Shown: piece after piece, positions 37,052 to 47,466 of the stretch
Numbering within the stretch: the stretch's first letter is position 1
Layout: each line of letters opens with the position of its first letter
Origin: Pseudomonas frederiksbergensis
Lineage (GTDB): Bacteria > Pseudomonadota > Gammaproteobacteria > Pseudomonadales > Pseudomonadaceae
Direction of reading: 5' to 3'
DNA: 64,000 bases
Assembly (NCBI RefSeq): GCF_001874645.1
Contig: NZ_CP017886.1
Location: forward strand, 5,570,501-5,634,500
The notes under the pieces: model-generated
What the model saw: the letters and a program-made list of their open reading frames with translations, nothing else
Databases searched by the model: none
What the model was told of the DNA's origin: nothing
Made by a program: the position numbers and the translations under genes

Positions 37052-38458
37052 ATGCCGGCGTGGCGCACTATCAGTTTGTGGATGGACCAGCTTGAGGAGC
37101 CGTTACGGGCACGGCCGTCGCTTGAGAAGGATCTGGATGTCGATGTCGCAATCATCGGTGCCGGCTACACCGGCCTCTGGACCGCTTACTACCTCAAGCG
37201 TCTGGCACCCGACCTGAAGATCGCCATCATTGAAGCCCAGACTGCGGGCTTCGGTGCATCTGGTCGCAACGGCGGCTGGTTGATGGGCAATCTGCTGGGT
37301 GAGGATCGTTTGCTTGCCGATTTGCCGGCGGAACAGCGCCGCGCGTCTTTTGATTTGCTGCATCGTATTCCTGATGAAGTGGAAGTCGTCCTCGAACGTG
37401 AAGGCATCGACTGCGACTTTCGCAAGGGCGGGGTGCTTTACTGCGCGGCCCGTTATCCCGAGCAGGAAAGCAGCCTGCGTCGTTATCTGGACTCGCTCTA
37501 CCGCCAGGGCCTGAACGAAGCCGATTACTGCTGGCTCAGCCCCGAGCAACTCGCTCAACAGATCCGTGTCGCCAAACCCTATGGCGCAATTTTTGCGCCG
37601 CACTGCGCGACGATCCAGCCGGCGAAGCTGGTGAGTGGCCTGGCGCGTGCGGTGGAGCGCATGGGCGTCAGCATCTATGAAAACAGTCCGGTCAGTCACT
37701 GGCAATCCGGCCGCTTGCGCACCGCCAAGGCTTCAGTGCGCAGCCGCTGGATCGTGCCGGCTGTGGAAGGCTACGCCGTGACGCTGGCGCCGTTGGGGCG
37801 TTATCAGTTACCGGTGCAGAGCTTGTTGGTGGCGACCGAACCTTTGTCCGCCTCGACCTGGGACGAGATCGGTCTCAGCCGTGGCCAGGCGTTCAGTGAA
37901 AGCAGTCGCCAGGTCACTTACGGCCAACGCACCGCTGACAATCGACTGGTGTTCGGTGCCCGTGGCGGCTACCAGTTTGCCGGCAAGCTGCGCCACGACT
38001 TTGACCTGACCCGGAATGAAGTCGAGTTGCGTCGCTACCTGTTTGGCGAGCTTTTCCCGCAGCTGAAGAGCGTCAACATCACCCATTCCTGGGGCGGCAA
38101 CCTCGGCATGTCCCGACGCTTCAAGCCGCACATGCTCTGCGATCAGCGTAGTGGCATCGCCTTGTCTGGCGGTTATGGTGGCGAGGGTGTCGGCGCGAGC
38201 CATCTCGGCGGCAGGACCCTGGCGGACCTGATTCTTGGACGCGACACCGAGCGGGTCCGTCAGCCGTGGGTCATTGCGCAGGGTGGTCTCGACGCGCTCA
38301 AAGCCTGGGAGCCCGAGCCACTGCGCTGGTTGGGCTACAACGCGATCATTCGAAGTTTCATCCATGAGGACCAGGCCCTGGCCGACCCGACCAGCGCGCC
38401 ATGGCGCCGCAAACTGGCCAGTCAGGTAGCGGGTTTCATGGAAGGTTTCATGCGGTAA
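37052..38458 (+). CDS. DAO-family FAD-dependent oxidoreductase
   Basis: 468 aa from ATG 37052. N-terminal ADP-binding fold DVAIIGAGYTGLWTAYYLKR (GxGxxG), then AGFGASGRNGGWLMG, the pattern found in PuuB-like gamma-glutamylputrescine oxidases and related amine/amino-acid oxidases. C-terminal SGYGGEGVG-type flavin motif (SGGYGGEGVGASHLGGRTLADL). Substrate cannot be read from the sequence; a methylamine or polyamine derivative is plausible. It follows the SnoaL-AraC regulator closely. Confidence 0.86.
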   Translation: MPAWRTISLWMDQLEEPLRARPSLEKDLDVDVAIIGAGYTGLWTAYYLKRLAPDLKIAIIEAQTAGFGASGRNGGWLMGNLLGEDRLLADLPAEQRRASFDLLHRIPDEVEVVLEREGIDCDFRKGGVLYCAARYPEQESSLRRYLDSLYRQGLNEADYCWLSPEQLAQQIRVAKPYGAIFAPHCATIQPAKLVSGLARAVERMGVSIYENSPVSHWQSGRLRTAKASVRSRWIVPAVEGYAVTLAPLGRYQLPVQSLLVATEPLSASTWDEIGLSRGQAFSESSRQVTYGQRTADNRLVFGARGGYQFAGKLRHDFDLTRNEVELRRYLFGELFPQLKSVNITHSWGGNLGMSRRFKPHMLCDQRSGIALSGGYGGEGVGASHLGGRTLADLILGRDTERVRQPWVIAQGGLDALKAWEPEPLRWLGYNAIIRSFIHEDQALADPTSAPWRRKLASQVAGFMEGFMR

Positions 38459-38653
38459 ACGTGTTACCTGCGTCTTGATTTTTTGATCCTCTGATCACCC
38501 GACCCACTGAATATCGACCCGGTCCGCGCACGGCTGTGGAACACGATTCGGACCGAGAGTTGAGTGGTTACATCTGGTTGAGCATTGCACCGGCCTGAAT
38601 GCCGTCAACACTGTAAGTTCTGAGCCTCCTTTGAATGGATATGGGGGCAAGGA

Positions 38654-39112
38654 ATGCCTGTTTCAACGAATGCTGGACGATTGCGCAAAGGACGGGTGTC
38701 GGAGGCTGGGCGAATTTACTTACTGACTGCGGTCGTTCATCAGCGCCAGTCGGTTTTTTTGGATTGGCGATTGGGGCGGTTGGTGGTGGAGCAGCTTAGG
38801 CTTGTTCAGGAAGATGGCTGGGCAGACTTCTTGACCTGGATCGTGATGCCAGATCATTTTCATTGCTTGCTTGAACTGCGAGAAAAGACGTTGGCGCAAG
38901 TGATGTGTCGTATCAAGTCTCGCAGTAGTTTGGCAGTGAATCAGGCATTAGGGCGTAAAGGGCGTTTGTGGCAGAAGGGGTATCACGATCGCGCTGTTCG
39001 CGGGGAAGAAGACGTGAAAACCCTTGCGCGATACGTCATTCAAAACCCGATTCGTGCCGGGTTGGTTCAGCGGGTTCATGATTATCCGTTATGGGATGCG
39101 TGCTGGCTCTGA
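38654..39112 (+). CDS. REP-associated tyrosine transposase (RAYT)
   Basis: 152 aa Y1-type HUH protein. His-hydrophobic-His MPDHFHCLLE (H68, H70), downstream RKGRLWQKGYHDRAVR and the candidate catalytic tyrosine in YVIQNPIRAGLV. RAYTs are domesticated IS200/IS605 relatives thought to mobilise REP sequences; they are single copy and lack IS ends. The tandem REP array starts 14 bp past its stop, a classic RAYT-REP arrangement. Start ATG 38654 with GCAAGGA ahead. Confidence 0.92.
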   Translation: MPVSTNAGRLRKGRVSEAGRIYLLTAVVHQRQSVFLDWRLGRLVVEQLRLVQEDGWADFLTWIVMPDHFHCLLELREKTLAQVMCRIKSRSSLAVNQALGRKGRLWQKGYHDRAVRGEEDVKTLARYVIQNPIRAGLVQRVHDYPLWDACWL

Positions 39113-39125
39113 TACCGAGGCGTCC

Positions 39126-40296
39126 GGTTTTACGACCGCAGCGCGGCCGAACGCGGCCTGCGACCGCTGCTACGGGGGGTGTGCGCCGTGGTTTTTGTAG
39201 CAGCTGGCGCAGCCTGCGTTCGAGTGCGCAGCGCTCGTCAATGCTGACGGCTTGGTGAATCTGACGCACCGCAGCGCCTGGTTTTACGACCGCTGCGCGG
39301 CCGAACGCGGCCTGCGACCGCTGCTACGGGGGGTGTGCGCCGTGGTTTTTGTAGCAGCTGGCGCAGCCTGCGTTCGAGTGCGCAGCGCTCGTCAATGCTG
39401 ACGGCTTGGTGAATCTGACGCACCGCAGCGCCTGGTTTTACGACCGCTGCGCGGCCGAACGCGGCCTGCGACCGCTGCTACGGGGGGTGTGCGCCGTGGT
39501 TTTTGTAGCAGCTGGCGCAGCCTGCGTTCGAGTGCGCAGCGCTCGTCAATGCTGACGACTCGGTGAATCTGATGCACCGCAGCGCATGGTTTTACGACCG
39601 CTGCGCGGCCGAACGCGGCCTGCGACCGCTGCTACGGAGGTTGTGTGCGCCGTGGTTTTTTGTAGCAGCTGGCGTAGCCTGCGTTCGAGTGCGCAGCGCT
39701 CGTCAATGCTGACGGCTTGGTGAATCTGACGCACCGCAGCGCCTGGTTTTACGACCGCTGCGCGGCCGAACGCGGCCTGCGACCGCTGCTACGGGGGGTG
39801 TGCGCCGTGGTTTTTGTAGCAGCTGGCGCAGCCTGCGTTCGAGTGCGCAGCGCTCGTCAATGCTGACGGCTTGGTGAATCTGACGCACCGCAGCGCCTGG
39901 TTTTACGACCGCAGCGCGGCCGAACGCGGCCTGCGACCGCTGCTACGGGGGGTGTGCGCCGTGGTTTTTGTAGCAGCTGGCGCAGCCTGCGTTCGAGTGC
40001 GCAGCGCTCGTCAATGCTGACGGCTTGGTGAATCTGACGCACCGCAGCGCCTGGTTTTACGACCGCAGCGCGGCCGAACGCGGCCTGCGACCGCTGCTAT
40101 GGGGGGGGCGCAGTGGTTTTTGTAGCAGCTGGCGCAGCCTGCGTTCGAGTGCGCAGCGCTCGTCAATGCTGACGGCTTGATGAATCTGACGCACCGCAGC
40201 GCATGGTTTTACGACCGCTGCGCGGCCGAACGCGGCCTGCGACCGCTGCTATGGGGGGGCGTGGTTTTTGTAGCAGCTGGCGCAGCCTGCCTTTGA
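39126..40296. repeat. tandem array of eight ~154-bp units with paired REPs (BIME array)
   Basis: Units begin with GGTTTTACGACC at 39126, 39280, 39434, 39588, 39745, 39899, 40053 and 40205, giving periods of 154, 154, 154, 157, 154, 154 and 152 bp. The eighth is cut short at about 40296. Each unit carries one REP arm CGAACGCGGCCTGCGACCGC and an inverted partner GTAGCAGCTGGCGCAGCCTG about 25 bp later; the arms agree at about 22 of 26 positions. Units 2 and 3 look identical, and unit 4 differs most. This GTAGCAGCTGG family differs from the GTAGGAGCTGC REPs elsewhere in the window and is presumably the one handled by the adjacent RAYT. Confidence 0.93.
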
Positions 40297-40454
40297 GCAC
40301 GTCACTGGAAATGCTCAATAACGATCACATCTCGCCGTTGTACAGTACCGCGGCTGAAACGGTGGAAGAGGCAATCATCAATGTGCTGTCGGCGGGTGAG
40401 GATATGCGCAACGACGATGGTCGTCAGGTGGATGCACTTAAACCCGAACATTGA
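40297..40454 (+). pseudogene. C-terminal remnant of an S58 (DmpA/P1) family aminopeptidase
   Basis: About 50 codons open to a TGA at 40452. The text ISPLYSTAAETVEEAIINVL, then SAGEDM...DGRQVDAL, follows the C-terminal helix and strand of DmpA-type L-aminopeptidase/D-esterases (compare ...ATEEAIxNAL... with GxxVxAL). No start codon, catalytic serine or upstream domain remains: the array replaces everything before it. Likely a gene destroyed by REP array growth or by a deletion ending in it. Confidence 0.68.
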
Positions 40455-42217
<1,763 letters not shown>

Positions 42218-42231
42218 GTCGATGACTATGG

Positions 42232-42256
42232 GGGCAGCGCATCTGCGCTGCCCTTT
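42232..42256 (+). terminator. hairpin between aprA and inhibitor gene (partial terminator)
   Basis: GGGCAGCGC/GCGCTGCCC, a perfect 9-bp stem with a 4-base loop followed by TTTG, 15 bp after the aprA stop. Likely lowers readthrough so that protease exceeds downstream products. Confidence 0.65.
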
Positions 42257-42320
42257 GCCCTTGCCAGTACCGCTGCGGTAGGCGAGGCTGCACAGGCTAC
42301 AACCTGGGACGAAACACCTT

Positions 42321-42707
42321 ATGACCCATAACGCCTTTACCTATAGGGCAATGGCTTGGCTGATCGCCACGCTGATAATGTTTTCTGGAGAGGTAGTCAT
42401 GGCAAGCAGCCTGAGATTAGCGGACCCGTCGGAACTGGCCGGGGAGTGGCAGGTTTACCTGAAGTCTGCCCCACAAAACATCTGTGCACTGAAACTTGAA
42501 CAGAATCAAATAGTGGCTGGCGATATTGAATGCCTCGCTGGCTGGCTCAGCGAAACACCCATCGGTTGGTTCCCGGAACCCGACGGTCTATCGCTGACCG
42601 GTAAAGAAGGTTCAAGAATTATTCATCTTGGCCGACAGCAAGAAGGGCGTTACCAAAGTACCAAACCATCTGACCCGCAGATTGTTCTGCAACGCGTTCC
42701 AGACTAA
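42321..42707 (+). CDS. aprI: periplasmic alkaline protease inhibitor (AprI/Inh)
   Basis: 128 aa with an N-terminal signal peptide (cleavage near MASS) and the Inh-family beta-barrel: SLRLADPSELAGEWQVY, a Cys pair (ICALKL and IECLAGWL) and a WFPEPDGLSLTG strand. It binds and blocks serralysin inside the periplasm through its N-terminal strand. Start taken at ATG 42321; ATG 42351 would shorten the signal. Position between aprA and aprD is the usual one. Confidence 0.9.
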   Translation: MTHNAFTYRAMAWLIATLIMFSGEVVMASSLRLADPSELAGEWQVYLKSAPQNICALKLEQNQIVAGDIECLAGWLSETPIGWFPEPDGLSLTGKEGSRIIHLGRQQEGRYQSTKPSDPQIVLQRVPD

Positions 42708-42848
42708 GAACACAACGGTAAGCCGAGTCTTTTCCAGTAGTGGAACTAACGACTCATCCACAGTTTTTTGCTGACGGGTAAATAACCTGAACTCTATGTC
42801 GTCATGGAATAGAGTTCGTTCGCCTGTCAGTTGCACTATTAAAAAGTA

Positions 42849-42870
42849 TGCCCCCAACGAGAAGGGGGCA
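42849..42870 (+). terminator. GC hairpin between aprI and aprD
   Basis: TGCCCCC/GGGGGCA stem with an 8-base loop followed by GTTTATT, 55 bp upstream of aprD. Possibly a second attenuator in the operon. Confidence 0.45.
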
Positions 42871-42924
42871 GTTTATTGGAACCGTGTCGAACTACCGCGC
42901 GGGCTATCAGCTCAGGGAAGATCA

Positions 42925-44700
42925 ATGAGAATGGCGAAGACCACTCCCACTGCACCGCTATTGAAGGCGCTGGGCGACTATAAACGTATTCTGATCAGCG
43001 TCGGTTGTTTCACCGCATTGATTAACGTACTGATGTTAGTGCCGTCGATTTACATGCTCCAGGTCTATGACCGGGTACTCTCGTCGCAGAATGAAACCAC
43101 CCTGGCCATGTTGTCGCTGATGGTGGTGGGCTTTTTCGTGTTTATCGGTTTGCTGGAGACTGTGCGCAGCTTCATCGTGATTCGCATCGGCAGCCAGCTT
43201 GAGCGACGCTTCAATCTGCGGGTCTATCAGGCCGCGTTCGAGCGCAACCTGTTCAAGGGCGAAGGCAATGCCGGCCAGTCGTTGGGCGACCTGACCCACA
43301 TTCGTCAGTTCGTCACCGGGCCTGCGCTGTTTGCGTTCTTCGATGCACCGTGGTTTCCGGTTTACCTGTTCGTGATCTATCTGTTCAACGTCTGGCTTGG
43401 GGTGTTCGCGACCGTCGGTGCGGTGCTGCTGATCGGTCTGGCGTTCCTCAACGAGGCGATGACCAAAAAGCCCTTGGGTGAGGCCGGCGGTTACTCGCAA
43501 CGATCCTCGCAACTGGCCACCAGTCACCTGCACAACGCCGAGACCATCCAGGCGATGGGCATGCTCGGGGCGTTGCGCAAACGCTGGTTCCAGGTGCATT
43601 CGCGTTTTCTGGGCTTGCAGAATCAGGCCAGCGATACCGGCGCGGTCATCAGTTCCCTGAGTAAAACCCTGCGTCTGTGCCTGCAATCGCTGGTGCTGGG
43701 GCTGGGCGCGTTGCTGGTGATCAAGGGCGAGATGACCGCCGGGATGATGATCGCAGGCTCGATCCTGATGGGCCGGGTACTGAGCCCGATCGATCAGTTG
43801 ATTGCTGTCTGGAAACAATGGAGCGGGGCAAAGCTGGCGTATCGGCGCCTGGACGCCTTGCTGCAAGAGTTCCCGTCGAGTGACGACGCCATGGAGTTGC
43901 CTGCGCCCAAGGGCCAGATGACCTTCGAACAGGTCAGCGCTGGTCCACCGGGCCAACGTACGGCGACCTTGCACAGGGTCAATTTCAACCTCGGGGCTGG
44001 CGAAGTGCTGGGGGTGCTTGGTGCGTCCGGCTCCGGCAAATCGACTCTGGCGCGGGTGCTGGTGGGTGTCTGGCCGACCCTGGCCGGCACTGTGCGGCTG
44101 GACGGTGCGGACATCCACCGCTGGAACCGCGACGACCTTGGCCCCTACATCGGCTATCTGCCACAAGACATCGAACTGTTCAGCGGCAGCGTCGCCGAGA
44201 ACATTGCACGCTTTCGCGAGGCAGACGCGCAGAAGGTGGTCGAAGCGGCTCAACAAGCCGGCGTGCACGAGATGATTCTGCGCTTGCCGCAAGGCTACGA
44301 CACGTTGCTCGGCGAGGACGGCAGCGGTTTATCCGGCGGCCAGAAACAGCGCGTGGCCCTGGCCCGAGCACTGTATGGCGGGCCTAGCCTGGTGGTGCTC
44401 GATGAACCGAACTCGAACCTCGATACCGTTGGCGAGGCCGCATTGGCCAGCGCCATTGCACAGATGAAAGCCCAGGGCACCAGCGTGATTCTGGTGACCC
44501 ACCGTTCCTCTGCGTTGGCCCAGGCCGACAAGTTGCTGGTGCTCAACGAAGGCTGTTTGCAAGCCTTCGGGCCGAGCCAGGAAGTGCTCAAGGCGCTGTC
44601 GGGTGCGCAACAGGAACAACCACGGGAAAAACCCGCCGCACCGGCCGGGCTCAGCATGAGCCGCCAGTATCAGGCCCCGACCAAGAGCAGCGGTGTATGA
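42925..44700 (+). CDS. aprD: type I secretion ABC transporter AprD
   Basis: 591 aa inner-membrane ATPase/permease of the PrtD/HasD class. Transmembrane domain (~20-310; LMLVPSIYMLQVYDRVLSSQNETTLAML) then ATPase with Walker A GASGSGKST, signature LSGGQKQR and Walker B LVVLDEPNSNLD. No N-terminal C39-like domain. Start ATG 42925 with AGGGAAG upstream; 43 in-frame codons before it do not look like the family. With AprE and AprF it exports AprA and, by context, the RTX lipases. Overlaps aprE by four bases. Confidence 0.95.
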   Translation: MRMAKTTPTAPLLKALGDYKRILISVGCFTALINVLMLVPSIYMLQVYDRVLSSQNETTLAMLSLMVVGFFVFIGLLETVRSFIVIRIGSQLERRFNLRVYQAAFERNLFKGEGNAGQSLGDLTHIRQFVTGPALFAFFDAPWFPVYLFVIYLFNVWLGVFATVGAVLLIGLAFLNEAMTKKPLGEAGGYSQRSSQLATSHLHNAETIQAMGMLGALRKRWFQVHSRFLGLQNQASDTGAVISSLSKTLRLCLQSLVLGLGALLVIKGEMTAGMMIAGSILMGRVLSPIDQLIAVWKQWSGAKLAYRRLDALLQEFPSSDDAMELPAPKGQMTFEQVSAGPPGQRTATLHRVNFNLGAGEVLGVLGASGSGKSTLARVLVGVWPTLAGTVRLDGADIHRWNRDDLGPYIGYLPQDIELFSGSVAENIARFREADAQKVVEAAQQAGVHEMILRLPQGYDTLLGEDGSGLSGGQKQRVALARALYGGPSLVVLDEPNSNLDTVGEAALASAIAQMKAQGTSVILVTHRSSALAQADKLLVLNEGCLQAFGPSQEVLKALSGAQQEQPREKPAAPAGLSMSRQYQAPTKSSGV

Positions 44701-46031
44701 GCAAGGACAGCGGCATGACAATCGAACAAGGTTACGCACCGGAGCGCCCTGAGCGCGACGCCGGCTTTTTTGCCCGCATGGGCTGGATCCTCGCCGTGGT
44801 CGGCGCCGGCAGCTTTTTTCTCTGGGCCAGTCTGGCGCCTCTCGATCAGGGGATGGCGGTGCAGGGCACGGTGGTGGTGTCCGGCAAGCGCAAGGCTGTG
44901 CAGTCGATGAGTGGCGGGGTGGTCAGCCGGATTCTGGTGCGTGAAGGTGAGGCCGTGAAACAAGGTCAGCCGTTGTTTCGCCTCGACCAGACTCAGGTCG
45001 AAGCGGACGTGCAATCCTTGCAAGCCCAATACCGTATGGCCTGGGCCAGTCTGGCGCGTTGGCAGAGTGAGCGTGACAACCTCAAACAGGTGAGTTTCCC
45101 GGCCGAACTGAGCAACGACCCCGACCCGCGTCTGGCGTTGGTGCTGGAGGGCCAGCGGCAACTGTTCAGCAGCCGTCGCGAAGCGTTCGATCGTGAGCAG
45201 GCCGGGTTGCGCGCCAACATCGAAGGTGCCACCGCGCAATTGGCCGGGATGCGTCGGGCGCGCACCGACTTGACCGCGCAGGCTGAATCGCTGCGCCAGC
45301 AACTGACCAACCTGCAACCCTTGGCCGACAACGGTTACATCCCGCGCAACCGGCTGATGGACTACCAGCGTCAGCTCTCGCAGGTGCAACAGCAGCTGGC
45401 GCAGAACACCGGCGAAAGCGGGCGAGTGGAGCAGGGCATTCTTGAAACGCGCTTGAAGCTGCAACAGCACAGCGAGGAGTACCAGAAAGAGGTGCGCAGC
45501 CAGTTGGCAGACGCACAGCTCAAGAGCCTGACCCTGGAGCAGCAGCTGACCTCGGCCGATTTTAATCTGCAACACAGCGAAATCACTGCGCCGGCCGATG
45601 GCATCGCGGTCAACCTCGGCGTGCACACCGAAGGCGCGGTGGTTCGTCCGGGTGAAACCTTGCTGGAGATCGTGCCCCAAGGCACACGCCTTGAGGTCGA
45701 AGGTCACCTGCCGGTGAACCTGATCGACAAGGTCGGCAGTCACTTGCCGGTAGACATCCTGTTCACCGCGTTCAACCAGAGCAAAACCCCGCGGGTGCCG
45801 GGCGAAGTCAGTCTGATTTCAGCCGACCAGATGGTCGATGAAAAAACCGGCGTGCCGTACTACGTGCTGCGCAGCAGCGTCAGCGATGTGGCCATGGGGA
45901 AACTCAACGGGCTGGTGATCAAGCCGGGCATGCCGGCGGAAATGTTCGTACGCACCGGTGAACGCTCACTCCTCAACTATCTGTTCAAACCTCTGCTCGA
46001 CCGGGCAGGCTCCGCATTGACCGAGGAATAA
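44697..46031 (+). CDS. aprE: type I secretion membrane-fusion protein AprE
   Basis: 444 aa HlyD-family adaptor: one N-terminal membrane helix (~25-48), then lipoyl half VVVSGKRKAVQSMSGGVVSRILVREGEAVKQGQPLFRLD, a long coiled-coil (~95-290; EQQLTSADFNLQ), the return strand SEITAPADGIAVNLGVHTEGAVV, and C-terminal beta domain (VIKPGMPAEMFV). ATGA overlap with the aprD stop indicates coupled translation; aprF follows two bases after its stop. Confidence 0.95.
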   Translation: MSKDSGMTIEQGYAPERPERDAGFFARMGWILAVVGAGSFFLWASLAPLDQGMAVQGTVVVSGKRKAVQSMSGGVVSRILVREGEAVKQGQPLFRLDQTQVEADVQSLQAQYRMAWASLARWQSERDNLKQVSFPAELSNDPDPRLALVLEGQRQLFSSRREAFDREQAGLRANIEGATAQLAGMRRARTDLTAQAESLRQQLTNLQPLADNGYIPRNRLMDYQRQLSQVQQQLAQNTGESGRVEQGILETRLKLQQHSEEYQKEVRSQLADAQLKSLTLEQQLTSADFNLQHSEITAPADGIAVNLGVHTEGAVVRPGETLLEIVPQGTRLEVEGHLPVNLIDKVGSHLPVDILFTAFNQSKTPRVPGEVSLISADQMVDEKTGVPYYVLRSSVSDVAMGKLNGLVIKPGMPAEMFVRTGERSLLNYLFKPLLDRAGSALTEE

Positions 46032-46033
46032 GG

Positions 46034-47398
46034 ATGTCCCGTCGTATGAGCAAGCTTTCCATTCTCGGGACCGCTATTGCATGGCTGGTCTGCACCCACG
46101 TTCACGCCATGGGGCCATTTGAGGTTTACGAACAGGCACTGCGCAACGATCCGGTATTCCTGGGTGCCATCAAGGAGCGTGACGCTGGCCTGGAAAACCG
46201 CGCGATTGGCCGTGCCGGTTTGCTGCCGAAACTGTCGTACGACTACAACAAGGGCCGCAACAACTCCAAGGCCACTTCCCTGGACGAACACCGTCGCAAT
46301 CAGACCGAAGACCGCAACTACAACAGCTACGGCTCGACCTTCACCCTGCAACAGCCGCTGTTCGACTATGAGGCGTACGCGGCCTATCGCAAGGGCGTCG
46401 CGCAATCGCTGTTCGCCGATGAAAATTTTCGCGGCAAGAGCCAGGAACTGCTGGTGCGGGTGCTGACCTATTACACCCAGGCGCTGTTTGCCCAGGATCA
46501 GATCGACATCGCGCAAGCGAAGAAAAAAGCCTTCGAAGAACAGTTCCAGCAGAACGAGCAGATGTTCCGTCAGGGCGAGGGCACCCGCACCGATATTCTC
46601 GAAGCGGAATCGCGTTACGAACTGGCCACCGCTGAAGAGATCGAGGCCCGCGACGAGCAAGATGCTGCCTTGCGCGAGCTGGGAGCGCTGATCGGCACGC
46701 GGGATATTGATATCAAGGACCTCGAGCCCTTGGGCGAGTCCTTTGAGTCATTCACCTTGCAACCGGCCAATTTCGACACTTGGCATGAACTCGCACTGAG
46801 CAACAACCCGAACCTGGCGTCCCAGCGTCAGGCGGTTGAAGTGGCGCGGTTCGAAGTAGAGCGCAATCGCGCCGGGCACCTGCCCAGGGTCAGCGCCTAC
46901 GCGACAGCGCGGCAGAACGAGTCGGAAAGCGGCAACACCTACAACCAGCGCTACGACACCAACACCATAGGCATTCAGGTCAGCGTGCCGCTGTATGCCG
47001 GTGGTGGGGTGTCGGCATCGACTCGTCAGGCCAGTCGCTCGATGGAGCAAGCCGAATACGATCTGGACTCGAAAACCCGCGAAACCCTGATCGAACTGCG
47101 TCGCCAGTTCAGCGCCTGCCTGTCGGGTGTCAGCAAGCTGCGCGCCTATCAAAAGGCCCTGACGTCGGCCGAAGCGCTGGTGGTCTCGACCAAGCAAAGC
47201 ATCCTCGGCGGCGAGCGGGTCAACCTTGATGCGCTGAACGCCGAACAGCAGCTCTACACCACACGCCGTGACCTGGCCCAGACCCGTTATGACTATTTGA
47301 TGGCCTGGACCAAGTTGCATTACTACGCCGGCAACTTGCGTGAAGAGGACCTGGCCAAGGTCGATGAAGCCTTCGGCCGGCGTAAGACAACCCGATAA
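46034..47398 (+). CDS. aprF: type I secretion outer-membrane channel AprF
   Basis: 454 aa TolC-family protein. Signal peptide ending near HAMG, then the two internal TolC-like halves: GPFEVYEQALRNDPVFLGAI ... AGLLPKLSYDY and, in the second half, NNPNLASQRQAVEVARFEVERNRAGHLPRVSAYA ... SVPLYAGGGVSASTRQA. Start ATG 46034 with GAGGAATAAGG upstream. Completes the AprDEF exporter. The length is typical for the PrtF/AprF group. Confidence 0.94.
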   Translation: MSRRMSKLSILGTAIAWLVCTHVHAMGPFEVYEQALRNDPVFLGAIKERDAGLENRAIGRAGLLPKLSYDYNKGRNNSKATSLDEHRRNQTEDRNYNSYGSTFTLQQPLFDYEAYAAYRKGVAQSLFADENFRGKSQELLVRVLTYYTQALFAQDQIDIAQAKKKAFEEQFQQNEQMFRQGEGTRTDILEAESRYELATAEEIEARDEQDAALRELGALIGTRDIDIKDLEPLGESFESFTLQPANFDTWHELALSNNPNLASQRQAVEVARFEVERNRAGHLPRVSAYATARQNESESGNTYNQRYDTNTIGIQVSVPLYAGGGVSASTRQASRSMEQAEYDLDSKTRETLIELRRQFSACLSGVSKLRAYQKALTSAEALVVSTKQSILGGERVNLDALNAEQQLYTTRRDLAQTRYDYLMAWTKLHYYAGNLREEDLAKVDEAFGRRKTTR

Positions 47399-47466
47399 AC
47401 GCCTCACCGCTGGACCGCCCCTGGATGGGGGCTACCCGTCTAATAACGCCAGGAAAGCGAGTATTT

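Noticed and set aside
38459-38653. Search for an N-terminal S58 peptidase piece left of the RAYT
   Set aside because: No matching codons seen, so the peptidase is not simply split by the RAYT and its array.
39036-40042. Repeated ~61-codon minus-strand frames across the 154-bp array
   Set aside because: They are copies of the repeat unit read in one frame; the period is not a multiple of three, there is no ribosome site and the product is Arg-rich noise.
39126-40296. CRISPR-like reading of the array
   Set aside because: Units are 154 bp and nearly identical along their whole length, with internal REP palindromes and no unique spacers; no cas genes nearby.
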